Origin: Streptomyces sp. NBC_01235
Lineage (GTDB): Bacteria > Actinomycetota > Actinomycetes > Streptomycetales > Streptomycetaceae
NCBI RefSeq assembly: GCF_035989285.1
Contig: NZ_CP108513.1
Location: forward strand, 9,052,001 to 9,116,000
DNA: 64,000 bases
Direction of reading: 5' to 3'
Shown here: positions 54,972 to 63,780 of the stretch, piece after piece
Numbering within the stretch: the stretch's first letter is position 1
Layout of the letters: each line of letters starts with the position of its first letter
Program-made: the position numbers and the translations under genes
Notes under the pieces: generated by a model
Seen by the model: the letters and a program-made list of their open reading frames with translations, nothing else
Database searches by the model: none
What the model was told of the DNA's origin: nothing

Positions 54972-55637
54972 TCACGCTGCTTGTCGGCGGGCCCAGTCGT
55001 CACCGACAAGCTGTTTCCCCCGTTTCCCCTGTTTCCTCGCCCGGGCCGCACGCAGGCACCGCAGCAGCTCCTCGCCGTACGGCAGAGCCACGCACGCGCC
55101 GACCGCCGCGGCGATGCCCGCGAGGTAGCCAGGCGAGAGCGGGCGCCTGCGCGCCACCAGCCGCCACGCGTCCGGATCGCCCTGTCCGCCCCGCAGCAGG
55201 GACTTCACCTGGTCGGCGTGCAGGCACATCAGGGCGGACAGCGCGCCGAACGGCAGTGCCTCGAGGAAGCTGTGGATGTGCTGTTCGATGGGCTTGACCT
55301 CGCGCTCGCTGCGCACGGCGGTCCGCACATCCCACAGGGCGGTCGCCTCGTGCGCCGCGGCGCCCGCCAGCTGCACGGACAGCAGCAGCGGGTTGACCTC
55401 GTAGCGCAGTGTGAACGCGATCGGGACGCCGACCTCGGCCATCATGAGCGTGTGGATCAGTGACTCCTTCGTGCCCGCCGTGTCCTCGATCCGGGTCCGT
55501 CGGTGCATGGCCCAGTCGGCGAGACCGGGCACGAACCAGCTGGGCAGCAGGCCGTACAGCAGATAGCGGGCGGTCGCGTCGCCGACGTCCACGGTGGTGC
55601 CGGTGGCGGCTGTCCCGGCGGCCCGGTCCCGACCCAT
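54972..55637 (-). CDS. membrane protein of unknown function
   Basis: 221 residues with hydrophobic segments at about 25-40, 60-78 and 83-105 and 185-205. A histidine-containing pattern (GLADWAMHRRTRIEDTAGTKESLIH, AAHEATALWDVRTA, IEQHIHSFLEALPF) recurs. This is a conserved Streptomyces/proteobacterial membrane family with no function I can name; the His-rich helices recall metal or diguanylate-like annotations that I cannot support. ATG 55637 shares a base with the DUF2795 gene stop, so they are coupled. Confidence 0.75.
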   Translation of the reverse strand: MGRDRAAGTAATGTTVDVGDATARYLLYGLLPSWFVPGLADWAMHRRTRIEDTAGTKESLIHTLMMAEVGVPIAFTLRYEVNPLLLSVQLAGAAAHEATALWDVRTAVRSEREVKPIEQHIHSFLEALPFGALSALMCLHADQVKSLLRGGQGDPDAWRLVARRRPLSPGYLAGIAAAVGACVALPYGEELLRCLRAARARKQGKRGKQLVGDDWARRQAA

Positions 55638-56017
55638 CAGCCGCTGCCCCCGACCAGCGCCTCCGCCAGTTCCTGGACGTTGGCGTAGCGGTCCCGGTGC
55701 GGCAGCCGTCGTACCGCCTCCACCAGCGCGTCGGGCGCGTTCTTGCGGCGCAGGCCCGTGGCCAGCGCGCCCGGCCCCGCCGGGAAGGAGCTGCGGCCCA
55801 GGATCCGGGCGAGCTCCAGCCGCACCGCCGCCAGCGACGCCCTGGAGTTGCCCGGTACCACCGGCCCGCCCCAGATCTCGGGATCGTCCTCGGCGGACGG
55901 CTCGGGGTCGTGCCACTCCTCCGTTCGTGTGGGATGTCCGGACCTCAGCAGGCCCTGGAGTTCGTGCTTCATCTCGTCGTCCCGGTGCACGCTCAGCCGG
56001 TCACTGCCTCGCTGCAT
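55637..56017 (-). CDS. DUF2795-domain protein
   Basis: 126 residues: a charged N-terminus (MQRGSDRLSVHRDDEMKHEL), a low-complexity middle with Glu/Asp/Pro, then the DUF2795 helical domain DALVEAVRRLPHRDRYANVQELAEAL. DUF2795 proteins are small and of unknown function, often near stress genes. ATG 56017 with GGAGG 8 nt upstream. A SigB-like promoter pattern lies 40 bases upstream. Confidence 0.8.
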   Translation of the reverse strand: MQRGSDRLSVHRDDEMKHELQGLLRSGHPTRTEEWHDPEPSAEDDPEIWGGPVVPGNSRASLAAVRLELARILGRSSFPAGPGALATGLRRKNAPDALVEAVRRLPHRDRYANVQELAEALVGGSG

Positions 56018-56056
56018 GTCTGTCTCTCCCTCCAGATCTTTGCCGGTGGCCCCCGC

Positions 56057-56081
56057 GTACCCGAGGACGGGCAGCCGACAC
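56057..56081 (-). promoter_or_regulatory. possible SigB-type promoter
   Basis: GTGT at 56081-56078 and GGGTAC at 56062-56057 with 15 bases between, close to the Streptomyces SigB/F consensus (GTTT-N14-16-GGGTAT). It sits 40 bases before the DUF2795 start. Confidence 0.4.
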
Positions 56082-56239
56082 GGGGTCGGCTGCCGGACAT
56101 GAGGAAAGAGTTCGCGCGACCCGGACCGGCCGGGCCCGTGTGGGTGCCCGGCCGAATGGGCGTGACCCCTGACGGGTCGGGCGGTGGCCTTCGCGCCTTC
56201 GACGACCAGCAAGGACGACCTGGTCGCCGCCTGCCTCAA

Positions 56240-56960
56240 GGCGACGTTCTCGGTTGTTCCAGATCGCGACGACCAGACGCGGGTCCTGCCACAGGTCCTT
56301 GTACTTCGCCACCGTGATCAGCTCCGCGAGCCCGTTCATCTGCATCGCCCCGCCCCCGACCAGCGTGATCGCCGGCCGGTCCGGGTGCGCGAACTTCGCG
56401 CGGTGCGGTCCAAGCTGGAGGGCACCGTCTTCAACTCGTGTGCGGGAGGGGTGTGTTCGAGCTCCTGCACATCCGCGGGGACGATGACCACGGTCGGGCA
56501 GCGGCGGGCGTACGCGGTGCGGATCGCCCGGTCCAGGACGTTCGGCAGCTGCTCGGGGACCGTCACCGTCTCCACGAACTCCGAGGCGACGTCCTTGAAC
56601 AGCGAGTGCAGGTCCACCTCCTGCTGGTACGAGCCGCCCATCGCGCTCCGGTGCGTCTGCCCGACGATCGGGGCACCGGGACGTGGTCGAGTTCCGCGTC
56701 GTTCAGGCCGTTGAGGAGGTGGATCGCGCCCGGCCCCGAGGTCGCCGCGCACACCCCCGGACGGCCGCTGAACTTGGCGTAGCCGACTGCCTCGAACGCG
56801 GACATCTCCTCGTGCCGTGCCTGCACGAAACGCGGCTGGTCCCGGCGCGACCCCAGGCGGCGAGCGTGCCGTTGATGCCGTCGCCGGGACAACCGAAGAC
56901 GTGCTCGACGCCCCACTCGCACAGTCGTCGCAGGACGTGGTCGGAGACCTTGGTGCTCAT
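56240..56960 (-). pseudogene. remnant of thiamine-diphosphate pyruvate oxidase (PoxB-type)
   Basis: From ATG 56960: frame 1 gives MSTKVSDHVLRRLCEWGVEH and GCPGDGINGTLAAWGR; frame 2 continues PRFVQARHEEMSAFEAVGYAKF, SGPGAIHLLNGLNDAELDHVPV; frame 3 continues IVGQTHRSAMGGSYQQEVDLHSLFKDVASEF...VPADVQELEHTPP; frame 4 after a gap gives AKFAHPDRPAITLVGGGAMQMNGLAELITVAKYKDLWQDPRLVVAIWNN. About 235 codons of the middle are missing between VPSSLD and AKFAHP, and the C-terminus is gone. The TPP-magnesium motif GDGAMQMN reads GGGAMQMN. Multiple independent lesions make this a true pseudogene. Confidence 0.85.
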
Positions 56961-57272
56961 GGAAGGGGCCTTCCTGGGCCGGTGAAACACGGGCACACGG
57001 AGGAAACGCGTACGTGGGGCAGGGACATGGGGCGTGACGGGCGGCGGGGTGAGGTCGTGACCCGCTACGAGTGACCCCCGCGGGTGCCGGAAAACCAGGG
57101 CGGGTGTTTGGGGGCGGGGGCCGGGGGCAGGCGCAGCCACAGTGCTTCGGACCGGAGGCACGTCCGTGGAAGGCCGCGACTTCGCAGGCCCCCGGCAGGC
57201 CCGGTCGGGCTGCTGCCGCGCTTCCACGGGGACCGGCCAACCCAGAGCACTTCCAAGGGAGTTGCCCGCCCC
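56961..57272. other. region between pyruvate-oxidase remnant and sigma factor
   Basis: 312 bases with no gene. It has a GGAAGG/CCTTCC palindrome next to the pseudogene start (56961-56974), GC-rich runs near 57106-57140 and the sigma-factor ribosome site AGGGAG. It should contain the sigma-factor promoter; no clear consensus was found. Confidence 0.5.
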
Positions 57273-58067
57273 ATGACGAAACGAGCGAACGCGAAGCACC
57301 ACCCCCACGACGACGCCCCCGACACCGCCGACGCCTTCCGTAGACTCGCCGCCCTGCCCCCGGGGCCCCTGCGCGACACACTCCGCGGGGAGATCGTCGA
57401 AGCCTGGCTGCCCATGGCCGACCGTCTCGCCGGACGCTTCCGCAGCCGCGGCGAGAGCTTCGAGGACCTGCGCCAGGTCGCCGCCCTCGGTCTGGTCAAG
57501 GCCGTCGACCGCTACGACCCCGAGCGTGGAAACGCTTTCGAGAGTTACGCCGTGCCCACCGTCACCGGCGAGATCAAACGGCACTTCCGCGACCACATGT
57601 GGACCCTGCACGTGCCGCGTCGGGTCCAGGACCTGCGCAACCGTGTGCGCTTCGCCGCCCAGGACCTGTCCCAGACCATTCCCGGGCGCCGCCCCACCGT
57701 CACCGAGATCGCCGAGCACGCGCAGCTGAGCGAGGAGGACGTCCGCACCGGGCTGGAGGCGCTGGAGAGCTTCAGCACGCTGTCGCTGGACGCGGAGCTG
57801 CCCGGTAGCGAGGACGGGTACTCGCTGAGCGACGCGCTGGGCGCCCCGGACCCGGCGCTGGACACGGTGGTCGACCGGGAGGCCGTCCGGCCGCGGCTCG
57901 CCGCGCTGCCCGAGCGCGAGCGGGCGATCTTGTACATGAGGTTCTTCGCGGACATGACGCAGAGCCGGATCGCCGAGCAGCTGGGGATCTCGCAGATGCA
58001 CGTGTCCCGGCTGATCAACCGGTGTTGTGACCGGTTGCGGGAACAGGTTCTGAACGACGCGGCGTAA
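57273..58067 (+). CDS. SigB/SigF-family RNA polymerase sigma factor
   Basis: 264 residues. Regions in order: a charged N-terminus, region 2 ([57 protein letters not shown], about 52-108), region 3 ([30 protein letters not shown]) and region 4 ([43 protein letters not shown], about 207-250). This is the SigB/F/G type of Streptomyces for stress and sporulation, usually under an anti-sigma/antagonist switch; none is adjacent, but the phosphatase-ATPase at 21.4 kb is of the class that regulates such switches. Confidence 0.92.
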   Translation: MTKRANAKHHPHDDAPDTADAFRRLAALPPGPLRDTLRGEIVEAWLPMADRLAGRFRSRGESFEDLRQVAALGLVKAVDRYDPERGNAFESYAVPTVTGEIKRHFRDHMWTLHVPRRVQDLRNRVRFAAQDLSQTIPGRRPTVTEIAEHAQLSEEDVRTGLEALESFSTLSLDAELPGSEDGYSLSDALGAPDPALDTVVDREAVRPRLAALPERERAILYMRFFADMTQSRIAEQLGISQMHVSRLINRCCDRLREQVLNDAA

Positions 58068-58425
58068 CAGCAGCCTCCTGGAACACCGGGCCCCGTGGAC
58101 ATCCAGGCGCTCCCGGACATCCAGGCGCTCCCGGACATCCAGGCGCTCCCGGACATCCAGGTGACTCCGGAGACGCAGGTGCTCCCGGACATCCCGGTGT
58201 CCCCGCAGATCCAGGTGCTCCCGGACATCCCGGTGTCCCCGGAGATCCAGGTGCTCCCGGACATCCAGGCGCCTTCCGGAGAACCGAGGGCGCCGAGGTC
58301 ACCCGGTTGGGGGTCCTCGTCCCGCCAATGGCGTCCGGCCGCGCGCGTCCCGGGTTTCCTCGGGCTGTGATGGCTGTGGGGCAGGAACGCCCCGCCCCGC
58401 AGCCGTCGGCCAAAGGAGCTGCTTC
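58068..58425. other. repeat-rich gap after the sigma factor
   Basis: 358 bases: an 18-base tandem repeat (58096-58270), then unique GC-rich sequence and the ribosome site of the next gene. A small ORF at 58095-58370 (DIQALP repeated) covers the array, and the other strand reads as collagen-like GAPGCP; neither is believed to be a gene. Confidence 0.6.
58096..58270. repeat. 18-bp tandem repeat
   Basis: gacatccaggcgctcccg is repeated about three times exactly and then in variant 18-base units and a longer pair (gctcccggacatcccggtgtccc). Plus frame reads DIQALP, then DIPVSP. It abuts the sigma-factor stop. Confidence 0.85.
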
Positions 58426-59184
58426 ATGGGTCGCACCGCCCACTTCCTGTCCGCCCTCGCCGTGGCCGGTGCCGTCCTGGTCGCCGTCGGTCCGGCCGCC
58501 TCCGCGGACCCGGCGGCGGAGGTCAGCCCGGGCGGTGTCGCGCCGGGCGGCAGCGTCACCGTGTCGGTCACGTGCGGTCCCCTCACCGCCGCCGCGCCCG
58601 AGAGCCTCGACGCCACCTCGCAGGCCTTCGCCGACGGCACCGTCAAGCTGAGCAAGGTCCCCGGCAACGACGACGCCCAGGCCGGGACCGCCTACCGGGG
58701 CACCGCCCGGATCGCCCCCGCCGCCGACCTCGAGGTGAGCCCGGTGGCGGCCGGACCGGACGCCGCCTGGACCGTCGACGGCACCTGCCCTGCCGCGCCC
58801 GGCGCACAGGGGGAGCCGTGGAGCGCGACCCTGGACGTCGAGCGCGGCGAGACCCCTGAGACGCAGCCGTGCACCTCGGCGCCGGGCGCGTCCTGCGCCA
58901 CGAGCCAACCGTGCCCGCTGTCCCAGGGCACCTCGCCCAGCCGCACCGACGCCTGCCGCACCGCGCAGCCGTGCGCACGGCCCGAGCCCGAGCCCCGCGC
59001 CACGGGGTCCCACGAGACCGGCTGCGCCCCCGCCACCGTCGAGCACGGCGTCCAGGCCGGTGCCGGCGGCGCCTTCACCGACTCCGTCCCCGCGCTCGCC
59101 GCCGGCGGCCTGCTGATCGCCTGCGCGCTCGGCGCCGCCGTGCACCGGCTGTGCCGCCGACACCCCGCGGGGGACGACGCCTGA
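58426..59184 (+). CDS. secreted protein with C-terminal membrane anchor
   Basis: 252 residues: signal peptide [21 protein letters not shown]...ASA (cleavage near 27), an extracellular part with several Cys ([32 protein letters not shown]), and a C-terminal helix (about 218-240) followed by [12 protein letters not shown]. It lacks LPXTG, so it is not a sortase substrate. The domain is like a Streptomyces cell-surface family without known role. The Cys-rich repeated region (about 145-200) suggests disulfides. Confidence 0.78.
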   Translation: MGRTAHFLSALAVAGAVLVAVGPAASADPAAEVSPGGVAPGGSVTVSVTCGPLTAAAPESLDATSQAFADGTVKLSKVPGNDDAQAGTAYRGTARIAPAADLEVSPVAAGPDAAWTVDGTCPAAPGAQGEPWSATLDVERGETPETQPCTSAPGASCATSQPCPLSQGTSPSRTDACRTAQPCARPEPEPRATGSHETGCAPATVEHGVQAGAGGAFTDSVPALAAGGLLIACALGAAVHRLCRRHPAGDDA

Positions 59185-59395
59185 CCCCGCAGGAGAACCG
59201 GCCCGGCCCCGCTGTGACCGGCGCGACGCGCGGGAGCGGCCATGGACACAGGGCTCAGTGGGTACTCAGAGCACGGGGGCACGATCAGCCTCGTACGACC
59301 GCCCGGCCACGCACGAGCGCCGGGCCCGAACGAGACGTCCCGCACCCCAAGCACCATCCGGCCCACGACGACGTCCGGCGGCCGGGAACGGCACC

Positions 59396-59480
59396 GGGCA
59401 CCAGGGACGCCACCTGGGACGGCGCCAGGGACGCCACCTGGGACGGCGCCAGGGACGGCGCCAGGGACGGACTGCGCGGA
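59396..59480. repeat. 12/24-base tandem repeats upstream of the aminotransferase-like gene
   Basis: Units ccagggacgccacctgggac and ccagggacggcg alternate and repeat (24-base twice, 12-base twice). Any start upstream of 59488 would translate the array as APGTPPGT, which has no family similarity. Confidence 0.8.
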
Positions 59481-59487
59481 GGACCAC

Positions 59488-60735
59488 ATGCGGCGGACGG
59501 AACCGGAGGACCACGGGCCCGTCCGCTACGGCCCACCGCTCCCCCCGGACGGGCTGCCGGTGCTGCCCGAACTCGCCTCGGTGCTCGCCGAGGCCGCCGG
59601 CCGCGCCTACGGTGAGCCGGTCGGCGGCGGCCCCGCCCTCCTCGACGCCGCCCGCGGCTACTGGGCCCGGCACGGCACCCCCGCCGGGGCGGGGCGGGTC
59701 ACGGCCGGACCCGGCGCCCCCGCCCTGCTGGTCGCGCTGACCGCCGCCCTCGGCGGCGACGTCCTGGTGCCCCGGCCCTGCGCGGCCTGGTGGGCGCCGT
59801 ACGCGCGCCTGTTGGGCAGACCCGTCTTCCACGTGGCCACGCCCGCCGAGTGCGGGGGAGTTCCGGACCCGTACGCCCTGCTGGAGACCGTGCGCCGGGT
59901 GCGCGCCGAGGGCGGGGACCCGCGGCTGCTGGTGCTGTCCGTCGCCGACGACCCCACCGCCACCGTCGCGCCGCCCGAGGTGCTGCACGAGGCGGTGGAG
60001 GCCGCCGCGGGCGAGGGCCTGCACCTGGTCAGCGACGAGACCTGGCGCGACACGCTGCACGCCCCGCACGACACCGTGCCGGTCAGCCCCGCCGAGATGC
60101 TGCCCGAGCGGGTCACCGTCGTCAGCGACCTGGCCGGCGCCCTGCTGCCCATCGGCTGGCCGGCGGCCGTCGCCCGGTTCCCCGCCTCGGCCACCGGCGA
60201 CGACCTGCACGCGCGTGTGCTCGACGTCCTCACCGCCCTCGACGCGCGCGTGGCCGCACCGGTCGCTGCCGCGGCCGCGTACGCCCTGGCCGAGCCGGAG
60301 CCGGTCACCGCGCGCGTGGCCGCCGCTGTGCGTCTGCACGCGCGCGTGGCGGACGCCGCGCACACCGCCGTCGTCGCCGCGGGCGCCCTGGCCCGGCCGC
60401 CGAGGGCCGGCCGTCACCTGTACGTCGATCTCGACCGGTTGCGTGGCGCGCTCGCCGCGCACGACGTGGGCGACGCACAGGAACTGGAGGACTTCCTCTC
60501 CGCCCGGCTCGGCATGCCCGCACCGGGCGGTCACCGCTTCGGCGACGACCTCGGGGCGCTGCGCGTGCGGCTGTCCACGGGCATGCTGCTGGACGGTACG
60601 GACGCGCAGCGCACGGCATGCCTCACCTCACCCACACCGTTGGAACTGCCACACGTGCAACGCGCGTTGACGCATCTGAGGTCGGTCTTCGACGATCTCC
60701 GTGACGAAGCTCAGCGATGGGAGCCTCCTCGATGA
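59488..60735 (+). CDS. aminotransferase-fold (class I/II) protein without lysine
   Basis: 415 residues from ATG 59488 (GGAGG 7 nt before). The overall order is that of fold type I PLP aminotransferases: a glycine-rich N-part (GGGPALLDAARGYWARHG, AGPGAPALLVALTAALGGD), the Asp region DETWRD, and a C-terminal half with GRHLYVDLDRL, RLGMPAPGGHRFGDD and LRVRLSTG. However, no lysine occurs in the whole protein, so the PLP Schiff base cannot form; at the expected position the sequence reads VSDLAGALLPIGW. It is probably a non-catalytic relative that binds an amine or cofactor. Overlaps the next gene by ATGA. Confidence 0.82.
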   Translation: MRRTEPEDHGPVRYGPPLPPDGLPVLPELASVLAEAAGRAYGEPVGGGPALLDAARGYWARHGTPAGAGRVTAGPGAPALLVALTAALGGDVLVPRPCAAWWAPYARLLGRPVFHVATPAECGGVPDPYALLETVRRVRAEGGDPRLLVLSVADDPTATVAPPEVLHEAVEAAAGEGLHLVSDETWRDTLHAPHDTVPVSPAEMLPERVTVVSDLAGALLPIGWPAAVARFPASATGDDLHARVLDVLTALDARVAAPVAAAAAYALAEPEPVTARVAAAVRLHARVADAAHTAVVAAGALARPPRAGRHLYVDLDRLRGALAAHDVGDAQELEDFLSARLGMPAPGGHRFGDDLGALRVRLSTGMLLDGTDAQRTACLTSPTPLELPHVQRALTHLRSVFDDLRDEAQRWEPPR

Positions 60736-61817
60736 CGCAGCAGTCCGAGTCGACCACCACCGACACGGTGACCACCAAGGACGCCGACGCCCCGGCCCCC
60801 CTGTCCCCGCTCGCGCCCCCCGCCCCGCCGCTCGCCGCGCCCCGTCCGCCGGGGGAGCGGCGGGTGTGGCCGCGGAGCTTCCACGACCGGCTGACCTCGC
60901 CGCTGCCCGGCCTCAAGGCCCTCGCCCGGTTCGCCCGCGAGGGCTCCGTGCGGCCCGGCAGGGAGGGCCTCGCCGACATCCCCCGGCTGCCCTTCGAGCC
61001 CGCCCCGGTGCCCCGCGTGGACGCCCGCACGATCGCCGTCACCTGGGCGGGACACGCCAGTTGGGTGGTGAGCGTCGGCGGCCTCACCGTTCTGACCGAC
61101 CCGGTCTGGTCCCGCCGCATCATCGGCACGCCGGCCCGCATCACCCCCGTGGGCGTCCCATGGGACGCGCTGCCGCCCGTCGACGCCGTCGTCATCAGCC
61201 ACAACCACTACGACCACCTGGACGCCCCCACGCTGCGCCGGCTCCCGCGCGACACACCGGTGTTCGTGCCGGCCGGTCTCGGCCGCTGGTTCCGGCGCCG
61301 CCGGTTCACCCACGTCACCGAGCTGGACTGGTGGGAGGCGGCCGAACTGTCCGGTGTCCGCTTCGACTTCGTCCCCGCCCACCACTGGTCCAAGCGCAGC
61401 CTCACCGACACCTGCCGCTCCCTGTGGGGCGGCTGGGTGCTCACCGCCCCCGACGGCCGGCGTCTCTACTTCGCCGGCGACACGGGCTACGGCCACTGGT
61501 TCTCCCGCATCGGCCGGCGCCACCCCGGCATCGACCTCGCCCTGCTGCCGATCGGCGCCTACGACCCCCGCTGGTGGCTCAGCGACGTCCACTGCGACCC
61601 CGAGGAGGCGGTCCGCGCCACCCTCGACCTCGGTGCGCGGCGCATGGCCCCGATGCACTGGGGCACGTTCGTGCTCTCCGCCGAGCCCGTCCTGGAACCC
61701 CTCACGCGCGTGCGTGCCGCCTGGGAGAAGACGGGCCTGGACCGCGCCGACCTGTGGGACCTGCCGGTGGGAGGCTCCCGGGTGCTGGAGCAGCCGAGGG
61801 GGGTGGCGGACCGGTGA
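60732..61817 (+). CDS. NAPE-PLD-like metallo-beta-lactamase-fold hydrolase
   Basis: 361 residues with the zinc motif VISHNHYDHLD (H-x-H-x-D-H), a later His in FVPAHHWSKRS, and YFAGDTGYG (Asp), matching NAPE-PLD/RomA-like phosphodiesterases. A proline-rich disordered N-terminus (about 1-50). ATG 60732 is chosen because the preceding stop overlaps it; ATG 60717 adds MGASS. Translationally coupled to the aminotransferase-like gene, so the two may act together. Confidence 0.88.
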   Translation: MTQQSESTTTDTVTTKDADAPAPLSPLAPPAPPLAAPRPPGERRVWPRSFHDRLTSPLPGLKALARFAREGSVRPGREGLADIPRLPFEPAPVPRVDARTIAVTWAGHASWVVSVGGLTVLTDPVWSRRIIGTPARITPVGVPWDALPPVDAVVISHNHYDHLDAPTLRRLPRDTPVFVPAGLGRWFRRRRFTHVTELDWWEAAELSGVRFDFVPAHHWSKRSLTDTCRSLWGGWVLTAPDGRRLYFAGDTGYGHWFSRIGRRHPGIDLALLPIGAYDPRWWLSDVHCDPEEAVRATLDLGARRMAPMHWGTFVLSAEPVLEPLTRVRAAWEKTGLDRADLWDLPVGGSRVLEQPRGVADR

Positions 61818-61877
61818 GGCCGGGGAGGGGCGAGGGCGTCGGTCAGGTGAGGGTGTCGGACCTGTGAGGGTTTCGGA

Positions 61878-62510
61878 CTAGGCGGCCCGGGTTCCCCTGA
61901 CCCGGCGCCACACGCTCGGGGCCGCGCTGAGCACCACGGTCAGCGCGACCGCGGCGACCACGCCCTCCCAGGGCTCGGGGAACAGCGAGCCGCCGAGGAT
62001 CCCGATCAGCTGATAGGTCACCGCCCAGGCCAGACACGCCGGGAGGTTGCCCCGTACGAAGCGTCGCAGCGGCCACTTCGCCATCAGACAGGCCAGCATC
62101 ACCGGGATGCGGCCCGCCGGCACCAGCCGGGACAGCACCAGCACCGCCGTGCCGTGGTCGGCGAGCTTCTCCTGCGCCTGCGCCAGCCGCTCCTCCGGCG
62201 CCCGCGAGCGGATCGCCTCCAGCCAGCGCGAGCCGTTCTTCGACCGCATCCCGCGCCGCCCCAGCCAGTACAGCGCCGCGTCCCCGCAGAACGCCGCCAG
62301 CGACGCCGTCACGAACACCAGCGCCAGTGCGAACGGCGCCGTCTGATGGAAGGCGACCACCGCCGCCGAACTCACCAGCGCCCCCGTCGGTACCACCGGC
62401 ACCAGTGCCCCGATCAGCACCAGCAGGAACAACGACGGATAGCCGAGGGCCTGTTGCGTGGACTCCGTCGGAGCGGACGTCACAGCCGCTGCGGCGAGCC
62501 ACCAGGTCAC
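61878..62510 (-). CDS. DedA-family membrane protein
   Basis: 210 residues, DedA/SNARE-associated type: about five hydrophobic helices, with the family motifs FLLVLIGALVPVVPTGALVSSAAVV, FCGDAALYWLGRRGMRSKNG and the SRLVPAGRIPVMLACLMAKWPLRRFVRGN stretch. DedA proteins flip or move phospholipids/undecaprenyl phosphate and affect membrane homeostasis. GTG 62510 overlaps the MBL gene stop (GTGA), so the two are coupled. Confidence 0.87.
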   Translation of the reverse strand: MTWWLAAAAVTSAPTESTQQALGYPSLFLLVLIGALVPVVPTGALVSSAAVVAFHQTAPFALALVFVTASLAAFCGDAALYWLGRRGMRSKNGSRWLEAIRSRAPEERLAQAQEKLADHGTAVLVLSRLVPAGRIPVMLACLMAKWPLRRFVRGNLPACLAWAVTYQLIGILGGSLFPEPWEGVVAAVALTVVLSAAPSVWRRVRGTRAA

Positions 62511-63280
62511 CGTGCGACCTCCACGCGCACGCTCTCCCCGTGCCCGAGCCGGTGCACGACCACCCCCGGCGCACGCTCCGCCGCGAGTCGCACGAACTCC
62601 TCGCCGGGCGCATGGAATTCATGGGGGCGCACGGCGTCCATGCCGATCGGCCAGTACGTGCCGTAGTGCACCGGCACCGCGCTGCGCGGCGCCAGCCGGG
62701 CCAGCGCCTCGGCCGCGCGCCCCGCGTCCAGGTGCCCCTCGCCGAGATACGGCCCCCAGCCGCCCACCGGCAGCAACGCCACGTCGACCGGCCCGACCTC
62801 CTTGGCCATGTCCTCGAACAGGCCGGTGTCCCCGGCGAAGTACGTCCGTGCCTCGCCCTCCACGACGTACCCGAGCGCGGGGGAGTGGTGCCGGCCCACC
62901 GGCAGCCGCCGCCCGTCGTGGCGCGCGGGCACGGCCCGTATCCGCAGGGTGCCGACGACCGTCTCGTCGCCCGGCTCCATCTCGCTCAGCCGCAGATGCC
63001 GCAGGCGGCGCAGCCCGGGGACGGCGCGCGGCGCGCCCCGGGGCACCAGCAGGCGCGTGCCCGGCGCGAGGCGCGCCAGCGAGGGCAGATGCAGGTGGTC
63101 GGCGTGGAGGTGGGAGACGAGCGCCACGTCCGCGTGCCAGGCGCCGGGCGGGGGCAGCGCGCCCCGGCGGCGGCGCAGGTGCGCGAGGCGGCGGGCGAAC
63201 AGGGGATCGGTGAGCACACGTACGTCCGAATCCTCGACCGTGCAGGTGGCGTGACCCCACCACGTGATCTCCACCGGCAC
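62507..63280 (-). CDS. UlaG-like metallo-beta-lactamase-fold hydrolase
   Basis: 257 residues: EITWWGHATCTVEDSDVRVLTDP (residues 4-26), the zinc motif LVSHLHADHLHLPSL, RAVPARHDG, TYFAGDTGLFEDMAKE and VPVHYGTYWP. This is the UlaG/L-ascorbate-6-phosphate-lactonase-like branch, used widely as a general hydrolase; substrate unknown. GTG 63280 with AGGAGG 7 nt before. Confidence 0.88.
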   Translation of the reverse strand: MPVEITWWGHATCTVEDSDVRVLTDPLFARRLAHLRRRRGALPPPGAWHADVALVSHLHADHLHLPSLARLAPGTRLLVPRGAPRAVPGLRRLRHLRLSEMEPGDETVVGTLRIRAVPARHDGRRLPVGRHHSPALGYVVEGEARTYFAGDTGLFEDMAKEVGPVDVALLPVGGWGPYLGEGHLDAGRAAEALARLAPRSAVPVHYGTYWPIGMDAVRPHEFHAPGEEFVRLAAERAPGVVVHRLGHGESVRVEVAR

Positions 63281-63364
63281 CTCTTTGCCTCCTTCGCGCG
63301 CCTCCCCCGAAGCCTACGGGCAGGAGTAGGGTCGGCGGCGAAACCCGGAGGTGAGGGGGACGCC

Positions 63365-63775
63365 ATGGGACCGGTGAGGGGCATGCGGGTCACGGCGATC
63401 GCGAGTCTGACGCCGCTCGAGGAACTGGACGCCGATCCCTTCCTGGTGGACTCCCGCAGCCAGCACGCGATGTGCGCGCGGTGGGCCGCGGAGCGCGGGT
63501 ACGTCGTCAGCCGGGAACTGCTGGTGCGCGGGCTGCGCGCCGACCACTGCGTGCTGTGGGACGGGGTCCGGCCCGGCGTCGACCTGTTCGTCGCGCCCAG
63601 CCACCGGGTGCTGGAGAGCGCGCTGTCGTCCGTGGAGGAGTTCTCCGAGGAGTGCGCGCGGCGCGGGGTGCGCGTGGTGACGGTCGGCAGCGCCGAGCCC
63701 GCCTACGACGCGCAGATGAAGGCCCGAGTGCACCGCAGGCTGTCGATGCCGACGGCCGGCTACGACGGGCGATAG
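63365..63775 (+). CDS. hypothetical protein
   Basis: 136 residues with alternating alpha/beta pattern. VTAIASLTPLEELDADPFLVDSRSQHAMCARWAAERGYVV vaguely recalls the N-terminal catalytic region of serine recombinases, which begin in the same way with an S/D..Q..C..W..  pattern, but a catalytic-Ser context is not convincing. GAGGGGG ribosome site 5 nt before ATG 63365. No relatives recognised. Confidence 0.6.
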   Translation: MGPVRGMRVTAIASLTPLEELDADPFLVDSRSQHAMCARWAAERGYVVSRELLVRGLRADHCVLWDGVRPGVDLFVAPSHRVLESALSSVEEFSEECARRGVRVVTVGSAEPAYDAQMKARVHRRLSMPTAGYDGR

Positions 63776-63780
63776 GCGAG

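Noticed and set aside
58095..58370. Small ORF encoding DIQALP repeats
   Set aside because: Only the repeats are coherent; no ribosome site and no continuation.
58015..59163. Collagen-like minus-strand ORF (GAPGCPG repeats)
   Set aside because: Arises from the 18-bp array read in a third frame and continues as the antisense of a proper signal-peptide gene; no start or ribosome site support.
63365..63775. Serine recombinase fragment
   Set aside because: Only a loose N-terminal pattern; no convincing catalytic Ser/Arg context, DNA-binding part or attachment sites.
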